DNA of 64,000 nt from Mariprofundus sp. EBB-1 (GCF_003665155.1 NZ_RCFQ01000001.1:124001-188000), one strand, 5' to 3'; numbered from the stretch's first letter, positions 55,399-64,000 are shown. Made by a program: numbers and translations. The notes: generated by a model not told the origin, from the letters alone.

Positions 55399-55475
55399 TG
55401 GTGCCCTCGACAGGAGTCGAACCTGTGGCCTACCCCTTAGGAGGGGGTCGCTCTATCCAGCTGAGCTACGAAGGC
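55399..55475 (-). tRNA. tRNA-Arg (anticodon CCU)
   Basis: On the minus strand the acceptor GCCTTCG pairs with CGAGGGC (one G-U). The anticodon stem ACCCC/GGGGT closes CTCCTAA with anticodon CCT, reading AGG. The T arm is ACAGG/CCTGT around TTCGACT. Discriminator A and CCA are encoded. 77 nt. It lies between apt and gyrA, on the same strand as both. Confidence 0.96.
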
Positions 55476-55577
55476 GAAAAGGGTTCGAATCATAGCGGTT
55501 TTAAGGCCTGTCTGCACGATGAATTATATAGATGTTTCAATCTGATCATGCGCCGATATTTTACAGCCATAAAATGA

Positions 55578-56120
55578 TCAATCAACATGCATTAAACTAC
55601 GAACATTAACATCAGCCAAGGCCTGTTTCCCATTCAAAAACGATAGTTCAATCACAAATAGGCAGGCATCAATATCAGCGCCAAGTGTTTTAATTAATTC
55701 GACTGTTGCAGCAGCAGTGCCGCCGGTAGCAAGCAGGTCATCGACAATCACAACATTATGTCCCTTACTTAAGGCATCACGATGAATCTCGAGTCTGTCC
55801 ACACCATATTCCAGTTCGTATTCAACCGCATGCACAGCAGCAGGTAACTTACCCGGTTTGCGTACGGTGATGAGCCCTAATCCCAGTTTCTGCGCTAAGG
55901 CTGCGCCAAAAATAAAACCGCGTGATTCAATGCCAACAATCGCATCTACATCGGAACCAATATGGGATGCGAGTTCATCAACTACGGCAGAGAATGCCTT
56001 GCCATCTGCAACCAATGGAGTGATGTCTTTGAACATGATGCCGGGTTTAGGAAAATCCGGTACGTCACGAATGAACGATTGCCAATCAGGCGTCGTGAGC
56101 TTTGTTGGTGTTGCAGTCAT
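55578..56120 (-). CDS. apt: Adenine phosphoribosyltransferase
   Basis: Salvages adenine to AMP with PRPP. The N-terminal FIRDVPDFPKPGIMFKDITPL is characteristic. IVGIESRGFIFGAALA carries the base-binding part, and VVIVDDLLATGGTAAA is the PRPP motif. 180 residues. The ATG overlaps the rpoS stop by one base (TAATG), so the two are coupled; this is an unusual rpoS neighbour. Confidence 0.95.
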   Translation of the reverse strand: MTATPTKLTTPDWQSFIRDVPDFPKPGIMFKDITPLVADGKAFSAVVDELASHIGSDVDAIVGIESRGFIFGAALAQKLGLGLITVRKPGKLPAAVHAVEYELEYGVDRLEIHRDALSKGHNVVIVDDLLATGGTAAATVELIKTLGADIDACLFVIELSFLNGKQALADVNVRSLMHVD

Positions 56121-56965
56121 TACAATATCTCCTCAAGGCTAATGTCATCGCGTTTAACGATTAAACGAAGTTTTTTCAGGGCTTTAACTTGAATCTGCCG
56201 GATGCGTTCACGTGTTACATTCATGTGTTGACCAATCATTTCAAGTGTTTGGACTTCTCCAAAACCGCCAAGTCCATAACGCATGCGCACAACTTCACGC
56301 TCCTGTTCGGTGAGTTTTTCCATCCATTGTTCCAACATGTCATTGCGACAGTCGGTTTCCATGCGGTCGCCGGGGGCATCGGCCTGTTCATCAGCAGTAA
56401 CTTCATAAATGGATATGCTGTCACTACCATATTGAAGTGCATCTGCACTTTCAGTGGTTACAGTGGTGCGAATAAGTGTTTGTACGCGTTCAACGGGAAT
56501 ACCGATGGCATCTGCGATTTCATCTTCTGTTGGCTCTCTTCCCAGTAGAGTCCTCAATTGATTGGCATGTTTCAATACACTGTTAAGTTCTTTGGCAACA
56601 TGTACAGGTACGCGAATGGTTCGGGATTGATTCATGATAGCGCGTTCAATTGCCTGGCGAATCCACCATGTTGCATAGGTGGAGAAGCGACAACCATGTA
56701 TCGCATCGAACTTTTCTACGGCTCGCATCAGCCCCAGGTTGCCTTCTTCAATGAGATCGGCCAACGCAAGGCCTCTGTTCAGGTAACGACGGGATATTTT
56801 CACTACCAGGCGCAAGTTCGTTTGAATCATGTGCTGGCGTGCATTGTCATCACCATCATGGACGCGTTTGGATAGCTCGATCTCTTCTTCAGCCGTCAAC
56901 AGTTTATAGCGCGCAATATCGCGCATATACACGGCCATGGAATCTGTGTTGTGCGTAGTGGACAT
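56120..56965 (-). CDS. rpoS: RNA polymerase sigma factor RpoS
   Basis: Stationary-phase/general stress sigma factor, group 2 sigma-70. It begins [20 protein letters not shown] (region 1.2), then [20 protein letters not shown] and [18 protein letters not shown] (region 2). [20 protein letters not shown] completes 2.3-2.4. Region 3 has [12 protein letters not shown] and region 4 ends in [18 protein letters not shown]. 281 residues, somewhat short of E. coli RpoS (330). It follows pcm-yqaA-nlpD on the same strand, the classic neighbourhood, which supports RpoS rather than another group 2 factor. Confidence 0.93.
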   Translation of the reverse strand: MSTTHNTDSMAVYMRDIARYKLLTAEEEIELSKRVHDGDDNARQHMIQTNLRLVVKISRRYLNRGLALADLIEEGNLGLMRAVEKFDAIHGCRFSTYATWWIRQAIERAIMNQSRTIRVPVHVAKELNSVLKHANQLRTLLGREPTEDEIADAIGIPVERVQTLIRTTVTTESADALQYGSDSISIYEVTADEQADAPGDRMETDCRNDMLEQWMEKLTEQEREVVRMRYGLGGFGEVQTLEMIGQHMNVTRERIRQIQVKALKKLRLIVKRDDISLEEIL

Positions 56966-57050
56966 CAGAATTCAGACTCTAAAGTATTTAGGAGGCGGTG
57001 TTCGATAATGTGAGATGAAATAATCATGTAGGCCATAAGCTTCTACTATC

Positions 57051-57869
57051 TTATCTGCGAGGTAAATAGGCAATTGGATTTACAGGAGTGCTCCCCTGGC
57101 GCACTTCAAAATGCAAGTGGGGACCGGTGGCGCGTCCCGTGTGCCCAACCCTGGCAATGACATCACCAGCCTTAACTTTAGCTCCTTTCTTCACCAGATT
57201 GCGTTGGTTATGCCCGTAAGCCGTGAATAAGTTTTTGCCATGTCGAATAATGATCAGTTTACCATAGCCACTCAGGCGAGAATCAGAATAGACCACTTCA
57301 CCACCAGCGGCTGCATGTATCGGTGTTCCTTCTTTGGCACCAATATCAATACCATCATGCATACGGCTGCCGCGCCGTCCAAATTTACTGGTGACAACAG
57401 GCTTGATCGGCCAGCGCAGCTTACCGCTATAGCTATGGGCTTTCTTTTTATGGTGGGCGACTTTTTTATGGGTGGTTACTTTTTTCTTCACCTGCTTTCG
57501 GGCGTGTTTTTTGGAGGTGCTTTTTTTAGTGAAAGCAAGTCTTCTGATTTTAACAGCTGTCGGGTCATCTGTTTTGGGGGCGGTGCGATTAATGTATAGG
57601 CGTTGCCCGACATAAACGTTGTAGGGGTAGGGGATATGATTGCGTTTGGCGATGAGTTTGTAATCGACATCAAACATATTACCAATACTGTAGAGGGTGT
57701 CATGGGGGCGCACATATCGGATGACAGCTTTTTTTTGACGGCTGCTTTTCTGATACGTGTGTTTTGGCGTTTGTTTATAAGTATGTTTATAGCCTGGCAC
57801 AGGGGTAGTCACACAAGCGCCAAGCGCCAGCAATATGATAAGGCTACACAGGCGGGCTATTACAACCAC
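57051..57869 (-). CDS. nlpD: NlpD-like LysM/M23 peptidoglycan-binding lipoprotein
   Basis: Envelope lipoprotein that in E. coli activates amidase AmiC at division. The lipobox LALGAC follows a short signal peptide. A LysM domain covers about 47-95 (YVRPHDTLYSIGNMFDVDYK). A Lys/His-rich linker follows. The C-terminal M23 domain (about 155-270) has GRRGSRMHDGIDIGAKEGTP and THLHF-like GRATGPHLHFEVRQG. The GTG at 57869 gives a normal signal peptide; the frame extends to an ATG at 57920 with an implausible Cys-rich leader. It overlaps the end of yqaA by 10 bases. Confidence 0.88.
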   Translation of the reverse strand: MVVIARLCSLIILLALGACVTTPVPGYKHTYKQTPKHTYQKSSRQKKAVIRYVRPHDTLYSIGNMFDVDYKLIAKRNHIPYPYNVYVGQRLYINRTAPKTDDPTAVKIRRLAFTKKSTSKKHARKQVKKKVTTHKKVAHHKKKAHSYSGKLRWPIKPVVTSKFGRRGSRMHDGIDIGAKEGTPIHAAAGGEVVYSDSRLSGYGKLIIIRHGKNLFTAYGHNQRNLVKKGAKVKAGDVIARVGHTGRATGPHLHFEVRQGSTPVNPIAYLPRR

Positions 57870-58471
57870 AATAAAGCAAATCCACCGACAACAGCTACTG
57901 CAACAGCAATCGTTAACCATTCAAAATATTTTTCTACAAATGCACGCAGGCGATCGCCACCCCAACGTAAAAGTGCCGCTTCCAAATAAAAGCGTGCGCC
58001 ACGGGATACCAGGGAAGTGATAATAAATGCCGGGAATGGCAAGCCAAAAGCCCCCGCCGCAATGGTTACGACTTTAAAAGGAATAGGGGAAAAGCCGGCC
58101 AGCAGAACGATGGCGACACCATACTCTACGAACCATTCCTGTACGTGATCAAACTTATCCATGGCGTGATAAAATTCGATAATGGGTTGTGCAAGGGCGG
58201 TGAATAGAAACATACCAATGGCATAACCAATCATGGCACCAACAACAGAACCAGCGGTTGCCAGTCCTGCGAATTTAAATGCAGAAAGCGGCCGCCCAAG
58301 CGCAAGTGCGATCAATAAAATATCCGGTGGAATAGGGAAAATGGATGCTTCGATTACAGCAATGGCAAATAGTGCACGTCCTGCAAACGGGTGCTCAGCC
58401 CATGATAGTGTCCAGTGATAAGCACGGCGTAACCATGATAGAGATTTGGGTTGAACACCTGCTTCAGTGAT
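57860..58471 (-). CDS. yqaA: YqaA/DedA-like membrane protein, apparently with a non-canonical ATC start
   Basis: Small SNARE-associated/VTT-domain inner-membrane protein. The conserved YqaA N-terminus, WAEHPFAGRALFAIAVIEAS then IFPIPPDILLIAL, lies upstream of the first ATG, GTG or TTG-type codon in the frame (TTG at 58315). In that frame no such start exists between the TAG at 58484-58486 and 58315. AAGGAG at 58483-58478 is followed by ATC at 58474 and ATC at 58471, the second six bases away. Starting there gives 203 residues, the usual family size, and overlaps the pcm stop by eight bases. Confidence is high for the gene, lower for the exact start. Confidence 0.8.
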   Translation of the reverse strand: MTEAGVQPKSLSWLRRAYHWTLSWAEHPFAGRALFAIAVIEASIFPIPPDILLIALALGRPLSAFKFAGLATAGSVVGAMIGYAIGMFLFTALAQPIIEFYHAMDKFDHVQEWFVEYGVAIVLLAGFSPIPFKVVTIAAGAFGLPFPAFIITSLVSRGARFYLEAALLRWGGDRLRAFVEKYFEWLTIAVAVAVVGGFALLWL

Positions 58472-59132
58472 GATGAACTCCTTCTAATAGCGGCACAAAT
58501 GTACAGGCATCAAAATACTGCTCGGTAAATCCGCGCGCCTGTTTTTGCCTGCGTACCAGGCGATGTTGTCCTGCATCCCCTTCAGGGAATAATAGAAAGC
58601 CACCCGGTTTAAGTTGCTGCAACCATATATCCGAACCAAAACCACCGGCAGTCACAATAATTGCGTCAAAGGGTGCATATTCTTCCCAGCCGACCAAACC
58701 ATCGGCACATTTTAGCATGACATTGGCATGCCGTGCGCTGCGTAAGTTCTGGCGAGCCCGTTCATGCAGGGCCTGAATGCGTTCAATGCTGTACACCCTG
58801 CGGCACATACGCGACAGGACTGCCGTCTGATAACCACAACCAGTACCAATCTCCAGTACGCGTTCATGGCCTTGTAGTTCCAGCAGCTGAGTCATGCGCG
58901 CAACCATGTAGGGTTGAGAGATGGTCTGTCCGCAACCGATGGGAAGAGCACAATCATGATAGGCACGCGCAGCAAGCGCTGCATCAACAAATATATGGCG
59001 TGGCACGGATAACATCGTGGCCAGCACACGCTCATCATGAATGCCTTTGGCAATTAACTGATCATTCACCATGCGTTTACGCGGACGATCGAATGCATGT
59101 GTTGTTGTCTCTGGTATCAGAGGGTGTTTCAC
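58464..59132 (-). CDS. pcm: Protein-L-isoaspartate O-methyltransferase
   Basis: Repairs isoaspartyl damage in aged proteins with SAM. ALPIGCGQTISQPYMVARMT is the Pcm signature. SAM motif I is VLEIGTGCGYQTAVLS, followed by VYSIER. IIVTAGGFGSDIWLQQLKPG is typical of the C-terminal part. 222 residues. It is first in the pcm-yqaA-nlpD-rpoS-apt run, all on the minus strand with overlaps or short gaps. Confidence 0.95.
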   Translation of the reverse strand: MKHPLIPETTTHAFDRPRKRMVNDQLIAKGIHDERVLATMLSVPRHIFVDAALAARAYHDCALPIGCGQTISQPYMVARMTQLLELQGHERVLEIGTGCGYQTAVLSRMCRRVYSIERIQALHERARQNLRSARHANVMLKCADGLVGWEEYAPFDAIIVTAGGFGSDIWLQQLKPGGFLLFPEGDAGQHRLVRRQKQARGFTEQYFDACTFVPLLEGVHHH

Positions 59133-59407
59133 AACGATGTTCCTCCTGCATTCGAATCAAGCGATCACCATGCGGTGTTTGTTTGTTATTGATCTGTTTG
59201 TGTTGTTTAGTCGAGAGGGGAGATGTTTAGTTTTGCCAGATTAAATCTTTCCCATCCTTTTTAAATCGTTCGGAAGTATCACACCGTAGTCTCAGCCCTG
59301 CAAGCAGCCCAATTTAGCGGGCTGGTGCGACGCTCACTTCTCTTTTTACAATTGTAAATACGCAAGGCTCTGCTTAGTGTAGCCATCTTGATTTTAGAGA
59401 GGGATAT

Positions 59408-59920
59408 ATGCTGAATAAAGTGATGTTGATTGGAAATCTGGGCGCTGATCCTGAAACACGTTTCCTGCAAGATGGAACCTGTGTATGCAATCTGCGCCTG
59501 GCTACTACTGAAAAATTTAAAGGCCGTGATGGTAACCAGCAGGAACGAACCGAGTGGCACCGTATTGTGCTATGGGGCCGTTTGGGTGAAATCGCTAACC
59601 AGTACCTTTCAAAAGGTTCAAAGTGCTACATTGAGGGGAAAATTGAAACCCGCAAGTGGCAGAATAAAGAAGGCCAAGACCAATATACAACGGAAATTCG
59701 TGGCAATGAAATGAAAATGCTTGGTGGAGGCTCTAATCAGGGCGGTGGTTCTGCACAGCGTGGCAATCAGGGGGGCGGCTTTCCAAGTCAGGGCGGCAAT
59801 CAAGGCGGCGGTTTCCCTAACCAGGGCGGCGGCGGTTCTGCAGCGAAGAAAAATAATGATCCGTTTGCCAGTGGTCCGGACTTTGGTGACGTGCCTGTGG
59901 ATGATGATATTCCGTTTTAA
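59408..59920 (+). CDS. ssb: Single-stranded DNA-binding protein
   Basis: Tetrameric OB-fold protein of replication and repair. It begins LNKVMLIGNLGADPETRFLQ, then WHRIVLWGRLGEIANQYLSK and GSKCYIEGKIETRKWQNKEG. A Gly/Gln-rich linker of NQGGG repeats (about 108-145) leads to the acidic tip DDDIPF, which binds partner proteins. 170 residues. Transcribed away from pcm and ended by a clear terminator. Confidence 0.97.
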   Translation: MLNKVMLIGNLGADPETRFLQDGTCVCNLRLATTEKFKGRDGNQQERTEWHRIVLWGRLGEIANQYLSKGSKCYIEGKIETRKWQNKEGQDQYTTEIRGNEMKMLGGGSNQGGGSAQRGNQGGGFPSQGGNQGGGFPNQGGGGSAAKKNNDPFASGPDFGDVPVDDDIPF

Positions 59921-59956
59921 ATCAGACGTTTCCACATAAATGTAGAGTATAATTTT

Positions 59957-59985
59957 AAAGGCCTGCTTTTGCAGGCCTTTTTATT
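59957..59985. terminator. Terminator after ssb
   Basis: Perfect 10-bp stem AAAGGCCTGC / GCAGGCCTTT with a TTTT loop, followed by TTTATT; the flanking AAA and TTT make it usable in both directions between ssb and the convergent zinc-ribbon gene. Confidence 0.88.
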
Positions 59986-60027
59986 TGCTCTTCCATGCCT
60001 GCACCGGCAGTAATTTCAATATGGGTG

Positions 60028-61041
60028 CTATTCCTTTGCTGATGTTTTTTTATCCAAGAGGGAGCTGATTTCATATTTTATCCATGTCGGTTTCTCATCT
60101 GTTCGTGCTGCTTTAGAGATAATGCCGACCAGTGCTTTGTCTTTGCAGGCGCGTCGAATTTCATCGGCTTGTGCAAGATTTTGATCAAGCAACTTCATGT
60201 AAGTAGATGTATCCAAGCTGGCAGTAGCAAGGGTATGGCTGCGCACCCAGTACTCTGCAGAAACATCTTTGCATACTTGGGATGGATTAAATGTTTTGGC
60301 GGCTTTCTGTATCGGTTTTGCTGTTACATTCTGACTGGTTGAAGCTTTTGAGGCCGGTTTCGGGAGTGTGGTCGCTGAAATGCGAACCGGTTTTTCTTTA
60401 GTGACAGATTGTGGTTTTGGATCGGCAATTTTAATTTCGATCGGTTTGAACAGTTCTTCGGTAACGATGCTCTTTTCAGCTTTTTTAGGAGGCTGGCTGA
60501 ATATCTCAGGTTGAGCGAGAAACAGGTATGCTGCTGCGGCAGATGCAATGAGTAAAACCGTAGCTAGTGCAATGGTGATAAGTAATTGGATATTTAATGT
60601 TTTCTTGGCCGCTTTAGGCTTGATGGTTTTTTTCGCGTGTTCTTTTTCTGTGTCCGCATTTTCTTCGCTGGAATTTGTTTGTTCAGGCGTCTCCGGCTTC
60701 ATTCTATCAGAGAGTCCTGCGTCTGTATTATTCATTTGTGCTAAAGGCTGTTCAATGGAATCAGATTCTGACTGGCTACTATATTGTGTAAATTCGAATA
60801 GATCACTGTCTTCCGATTGGGGTGATGTTGTTTGTTTTGGCTCTGTGGACGCAGGTGCTGCTGAGTTTGGCTCAGAATGTGCCACTTCAGATTCAGGGCT
60901 TTTAGGCTTAGGACGTGATTGAATGATAATTTCGAAAGGTGTTTTGCAATGTTTGCAGCGGATTTTTTTGCCGGCGGCGGCTCTCAGTGCATCGCTTACA
61001 GCATACTGCTTTTGACAATGCGGACATTGAATGATTTCCAA
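60028..61041 (-). CDS. Zinc-ribbon (MJ0042-type) single-pass membrane protein
   Basis: Function unknown. The N-terminal zinc ribbon has CPHCQKQYAVSD then CKHCKTPFEI, two CxxC pairs as in MJ0042 domains. A low-complexity Ser/Glu/Pro segment follows to about 135. One transmembrane helix lies at about 148-175. The periplasmic part has a Lys/Pro-rich linker and a small alpha-helical domain with a CKDVSAEYW segment. The start is a TTG preceded by GAGGAG seven bases away; no ATG would keep the zinc ribbon. 337 residues. Confidence 0.78.
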   Translation of the reverse strand: MEIIQCPHCQKQYAVSDALRAAAGKKIRCKHCKTPFEIIIQSRPKPKSPESEVAHSEPNSAAPASTEPKQTTSPQSEDSDLFEFTQYSSQSESDSIEQPLAQMNNTDAGLSDRMKPETPEQTNSSEENADTEKEHAKKTIKPKAAKKTLNIQLLITIALATVLLIASAAAAYLFLAQPEIFSQPPKKAEKSIVTEELFKPIEIKIADPKPQSVTKEKPVRISATTLPKPASKASTSQNVTAKPIQKAAKTFNPSQVCKDVSAEYWVRSHTLATASLDTSTYMKLLDQNLAQADEIRRACKDKALVGIISKAARTDEKPTWIKYEISSLLDKKTSAKE

Positions 61042-61105
61042 CTAAACTCTCCTCTCAAATTCCCATGCTCTATCATGCAGCGGGATAATTAAGATGGGAA
61101 GTAGT

Positions 61106-61693
61106 TTAATACAGGAGACGTTGATGACTACGTACAGGGATAGCGATGGGTCCCCGACTAAGCTGCTGTAAAGCACGTTTGCTGCCTGTGTGTTGCCATA
61201 GGTCGAAGGCATCGATAGGGCTTAAGGTATTATTATTGTGCGTGAATCCGTGAATAGTGTGCAAAACATCCAGCATGGCGCCAAAACCTTGGCATATATG
61301 CTGATACAGTTCGGCATGAGATTGCTTTAAGCTACATGCCAGTGAATGATAACTGCTACGCCCAAGACGCACGTAATAATTGATGTTTACCATGCGTCGT
61401 TTGGCTTGTTCTGGAAACAGACCCGCAAGCATAAGACAGCTGTCACCGGTATCTCTAAGTCCATCCTGACGACATCTGCCGGACTCGGCTTCGGCATACA
61501 GGTGTTTAAGTGCCATCGGTTCATACAGTCCATCAGCATTCTTGTGAAAACGCTGTAGTAAAAAGACGAGATAGCTTTCCAGATTTTCAGACAATGAAAC
61601 GTGCGCCTGCATTTCTGCATCAAGCACAAGCTGCTGAAATAGCGCAGTCTCTGTCTCTGCAGTATGGATCGATAGGTGTTCATCTTGTTTCAT
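61106..61693 (-). CDS. Hypothetical protein
   Basis: Not recognised. 195 residues, soluble, with no signal or membrane segment. Predicted mostly helical; notable stretches are HVSLSENLESYLVFLLQRFH and DTGDSCLMLAGLFPEQAKRR. Conserved-looking Cys/His residues do not form a known metal site. The ATG at 61693 is preferred over a TTG six codons earlier. It diverges from the DsbA-like gene, with 76 bases between them. Confidence 0.7.
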   Translation of the reverse strand: MKQDEHLSIHTAETETALFQQLVLDAEMQAHVSLSENLESYLVFLLQRFHKNADGLYEPMALKHLYAEAESGRCRQDGLRDTGDSCLMLAGLFPEQAKRRMVNINYYVRLGRSSYHSLACSLKQSHAELYQHICQGFGAMLDVLHTIHGFTHNNNTLSPIDAFDLWQHTGSKRALQQLSRGPIAIPVRSHQRLLY

Positions 61694-61769
61694 ACAACTA
61701 TCTATCGGCAAAGTCTTGCCAATATTGAACGCTGTTTTTACAGAGTGAACCCGGTATGCTTGGCTTAAG

Positions 61770-62396
61770 ATGTCTGATGACGCTATAAGCCTCTATTATA
61801 TTCACGATCCGATGTGCAGCTGGTGCTGGGCATTCAGACCAGTATGGACAGCGTTGCAACAACAGTTACCTGAGTCGGTAGATGTGAAATATTTGTTGGG
61901 AGGTCTTGCTCCTGATTCAGATGTAGTTATGCCTGTGTCTCTGCAAGAGAATATTCAACGACATTGGCAGACAATTCAAAAGCGTGTGCCAGGTACAATG
62001 TTTGATTTCGATTTCTGGCATCAGTGCACACCCCGGCGATCCACCTATCCGGCCTGCCGCGCGGTAATTGCGACAAAATTTCAAGACCCAAACAGAGAAG
62101 ATGCGATGATTCATGCCATTCAAAAGGCTTATTATTTGGAAGCGCGTAACCCTTCTGATGATGGCGTGTTGATGGATTTGGCTCAGCAGCTTGCACTCAA
62201 TGTGGGGCAGTTTCATCTGGATTTGAATGCAGGGCAGACACAGGCTCTGTTGTTGCAGGATATCAGGGCAGGGCAGGCACTTGGTGCTTGCGGGTTTCCA
62301 TCACTTGTACTGCAAAAAGGTGATAGGGTTCATTCCATTGCCGTTGATTACAACCGGTTGGAGCCGATGCAAGCTGCAATAGAGGATCTATATTAA
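61770..62396 (+). CDS. DsbA family (FrnE-like) thioredoxin-fold protein
   Basis: Predicted cytoplasmic disulfide oxidoreductase; no signal peptide is seen. The N-terminal active site is CSWC in YIHDPMCSWCWAFRPVW, then a helical insertion and the C-terminal GACGFPSLVLQKGD, with the cis-Pro in GFPS. 208 residues. Related proteins act in cytoplasmic redox maintenance or on small molecules. Substrate unknown. The CinA-like gene follows after about 65 bases. Confidence 0.85.
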   Translation: MSDDAISLYYIHDPMCSWCWAFRPVWTALQQQLPESVDVKYLLGGLAPDSDVVMPVSLQENIQRHWQTIQKRVPGTMFDFDFWHQCTPRRSTYPACRAVIATKFQDPNREDAMIHAIQKAYYLEARNPSDDGVLMDLAQQLALNVGQFHLDLNAGQTQALLLQDIRAGQALGACGFPSLVLQKGDRVHSIAVDYNRLEPMQAAIEDLY

Positions 62397-62461
62397 TATG
62401 TTCTCGGTATTAAAGAAACGTAGCGCTTGACTGATCCTGTCTCAGCGATGAATCTGCGAGT

Positions 62462-63181
62462 ATGAAACATCAAACTGCAGCGATGCTGGTCATCGGTAAT
62501 GAAGTGCTCTCCGGGCGCACGCGGGAAGCCAATGCTTACCTGGCGGCGCAAGAGCTGTTTGAACGGGGTTGTAAGCTGGCAGAGATCGCTATTGTCCCTG
62601 ATGTGGATGAAGCCATTATCTCCACGCTGAATCGATTAAGAAATCAATATGATGCTGTGATTACATCCGGTGGTATTGGCCCGACCCATGATGATATAAC
62701 TATGGATTCAGTGGCTGCAGCATTTGGTGTGGCGTTGATTGAACACCGTTTTATTGTGCAGGCCATGACCGAGTATTTTGGCAATGAGGGCATGAATGAA
62801 GGGCGCAAACGCATGACTCGTGTGCCTAACGGTGCCTCACTTATTCGTTGCGATAAAACCATTGCACCGGGTGCTCGTATTGATAATGTCTATATTCTAG
62901 CAGGTGTGCCATACATCTTCGCGTCTCAACTGACATCGATTCTGGATGATTTCGGTGATACTCCATTTCAGCGTGTGGAGATCGAAGTAACCCTGCCGGA
63001 AAGTGTTTTTGCTAAAGAACTGGCTACAATTCAGGCCGAATTTGATGATGTGGAAGTCGGTTCTTACCCCGGTCGTTGTGGCCCGGATCCGTGTGGGAAA
63101 ATCTGCTTAAGCAGCCAAAATCCGGATCGTTTAAATATGGCCAAAGAAACAGTGGAAGCGATGTTAACAAGCCTACAGTAA
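62462..63181 (+). CDS. CinA-like molybdopterin-binding domain protein
   Basis: Competence/damage-inducible protein A family, the molybdopterin-binding (MoCF_biosynth) part only. VIGNEVLSGRTREANAYLAA, VTSGGIGPTHDDITMDSVAA and LAGVPYIFASQL are the signature motifs. 239 residues, so it lacks the C-terminal nicotinamide-nucleotide amidase domain of full CinA (about 410). Such short forms are common. Function here cannot be given more closely. Confidence 0.88.
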   Translation: MKHQTAAMLVIGNEVLSGRTREANAYLAAQELFERGCKLAEIAIVPDVDEAIISTLNRLRNQYDAVITSGGIGPTHDDITMDSVAAAFGVALIEHRFIVQAMTEYFGNEGMNEGRKRMTRVPNGASLIRCDKTIAPGARIDNVYILAGVPYIFASQLTSILDDFGDTPFQRVEIEVTLPESVFAKELATIQAEFDDVEVGSYPGRCGPDPCGKICLSSQNPDRLNMAKETVEAMLTSLQ

Positions 63182-63347
63182 GTTTTGGTTTGCTCCTCCT
63201 CTATTATTGGAGTGAACGATTGGAGAGTTACGGTTTGTCTGAAAATAACTTTTGAACGCAGACTTCACCCAGGAATCACTCTTTGCTCACTTCGGTTCAC
63301 ATGGTACCATCATCTAAGTATAAAAAAGGACAAAGGATCCCCCTGCA

Positions 63348-64000
63348 ATGCGTCAAGGCTTTGAAATTCAAGTATTTAACAGACACGAAAACAAAATGGA
63401 TATTGAGAAAGTGTATGGTGATGAGATGGTTAAATTTGCATATGGTAACCCGATAGGGCGCCTCTTAGGGCCGGTCATTGCAAGTAAAATGTTTAGTCAA
63501 CTGTATGGAAAATCACAAGATAGCTTAAAGTCTGCGCAAAAGGTCGCCCCTTTTCTCAAGAACTTCAATATTCAAATTGATCAGTATCAAAAAGGCTCTT
63601 TCAAAGAGAATCCTATTGAAACATCTTATCAATCATTTAATGAGTTCTTTATTCGGGAGTTTCAGGAAGGGCAACGAACGTTTACCCCCAACGATCATGA
63701 AATGGGGGCTTTTGCTGAGGCGCGATACTTTGGCAATGCAAGCATGACCGACGATCTCAATATCCCCGTTAAGGGCTCGATGTTGCGCGCTGTTGATCTG
63801 ATCGGTGATGGTGAATTAGCCAAAGAGTTTATCGGTGGCCCGCTGATGATCGCAAGGTTATGCCCTGTTGATTATCATCGTTATCACTATCCCGATCATG
63901 GCAAAACCCTTAAGGCCTTCACTGTTCCGGGCAATCTACATTCCGTTAATCCACTGGCCTTAAAATACAGGCAGGATATTTTTATCAAAAATGAACGGCG
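63348..64000 (+). CDS. psd: Phosphatidylserine decarboxylase family protein, 5' part
   Basis: Makes phosphatidylethanolamine from phosphatidylserine in the inner membrane. The ATG at 63348 opens a frame to the window edge. Visible family motifs are FNEFFIREF, FAEARYFGN, IARLCPVDYHRYHYPDHG and VPGNLHSVNPLALKYRQD. The C-terminal part, which carries the LGST-like self-cleavage site giving the pyruvoyl cofactor, lies outside the window. No strong ribosome site precedes the ATG. About 217 codons are present. Confidence 0.9.
   Translation, partial: MRQGFEIQVFNRHENKMDIEKVYGDEMVKFAYGNPIGRLLGPVIASKMFSQLYGKSQDSLKSAQKVAPFLKNFNIQIDQYQKGSFKENPIETSYQSFNEFFIREFQEGQRTFTPNDHEMGAFAEARYFGNASMTDDLNIPVKGSMLRAVDLIGDGELAKEFIGGPLMIARLCPVDYHRYHYPDHGKTLKAFTVPGNLHSVNPLALKYRQDIFIKNER

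Overview
This window is a 64 kb stretch of bacterial chromosome of moderate GC. It comes from a Gram-negative, didermic, respiring bacterium: there are outer-membrane proteins, lipoproteins, a pqiABC-type lipid conduit, ssb with the usual acidic tail, and a pcm-yqaA-nlpD-rpoS block of the kind known from Gammaproteobacteria and relatives. The LDH-type malate dehydrogenase beside sucCD, the type IV pilus retraction ATPases and the general gene content suggest Pseudomonadota. A zetaproteobacterium or a marine gammaproteobacterium is my best guess; the assignment is inference. There are no rRNA genes, no CRISPR array, no intact insertion sequence and no prophage.

Layout. 1-5.5 kb: tRNA-Lys, the guaB/guaA purine genes, a lipoprotein FKBP isomerase and cytochrome b561. 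5.5-9.5 kb: a PAS-PAS-GGDEF cyclase, a 195-bp MITE-like element, a lipoprotein cytochrome c on a long Ala/Lys stalk, and a methyltransferase resembling protein arginine methyltransferases. 9.8-17.9 kb: LOG protein, membrane protein, pseudouridine synthase, MipA, a DUF1653 protein, a small unlisted gene, and a LemA / M48 protease / exported protein set. 18-26 kb: queG-gph-thiE-thiD, then mdh-sucC-sucD. 24.5-32 kb: pqiA-pqiB-pqiC followed by a LolA-like protein and an RND/MMPL transporter carrying a cyclic-nucleotide-binding domain, apparently one envelope-lipid transport operon. 32-38.5 kb: three sensory genes (CheB-CheR-PAS, a PAS protein, a hybrid histidine kinase), the last two with a duplicated N-terminal module. 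38.6-43.4 kb: nth, pilP-like, coaBC-dut, bcp and ispH. 43.4-51 kb: a DUF3187 protein, a small CPBP protease, three PilT-family ATPases, an EamA transporter and an HDOD protein. 51-59 kb, minus strand: a candidate 6S RNA, gyrA-serS, tRNA-Arg, and pcm-yqaA-nlpD-rpoS-apt. 59-64 kb: ssb, a zinc-ribbon membrane protein, a hypothetical, a DsbA-like protein, a CinA-like protein and the 5' part of a phosphatidylserine decarboxylase gene.

The points most worth following are: a yqaA gene with no ATG, GTG or TTG ahead of its conserved N-terminus but an ATC behind a good Shine-Dalgarno; a rod-shaped RNA candidate with its own promoter and terminator; the six-gene lipid-transport operon ending in a cNMP-binding RND fusion; an in-frame 15-bp minisatellite at the end of pqiA; and several small dispersed repeat families in the intergenic regions.
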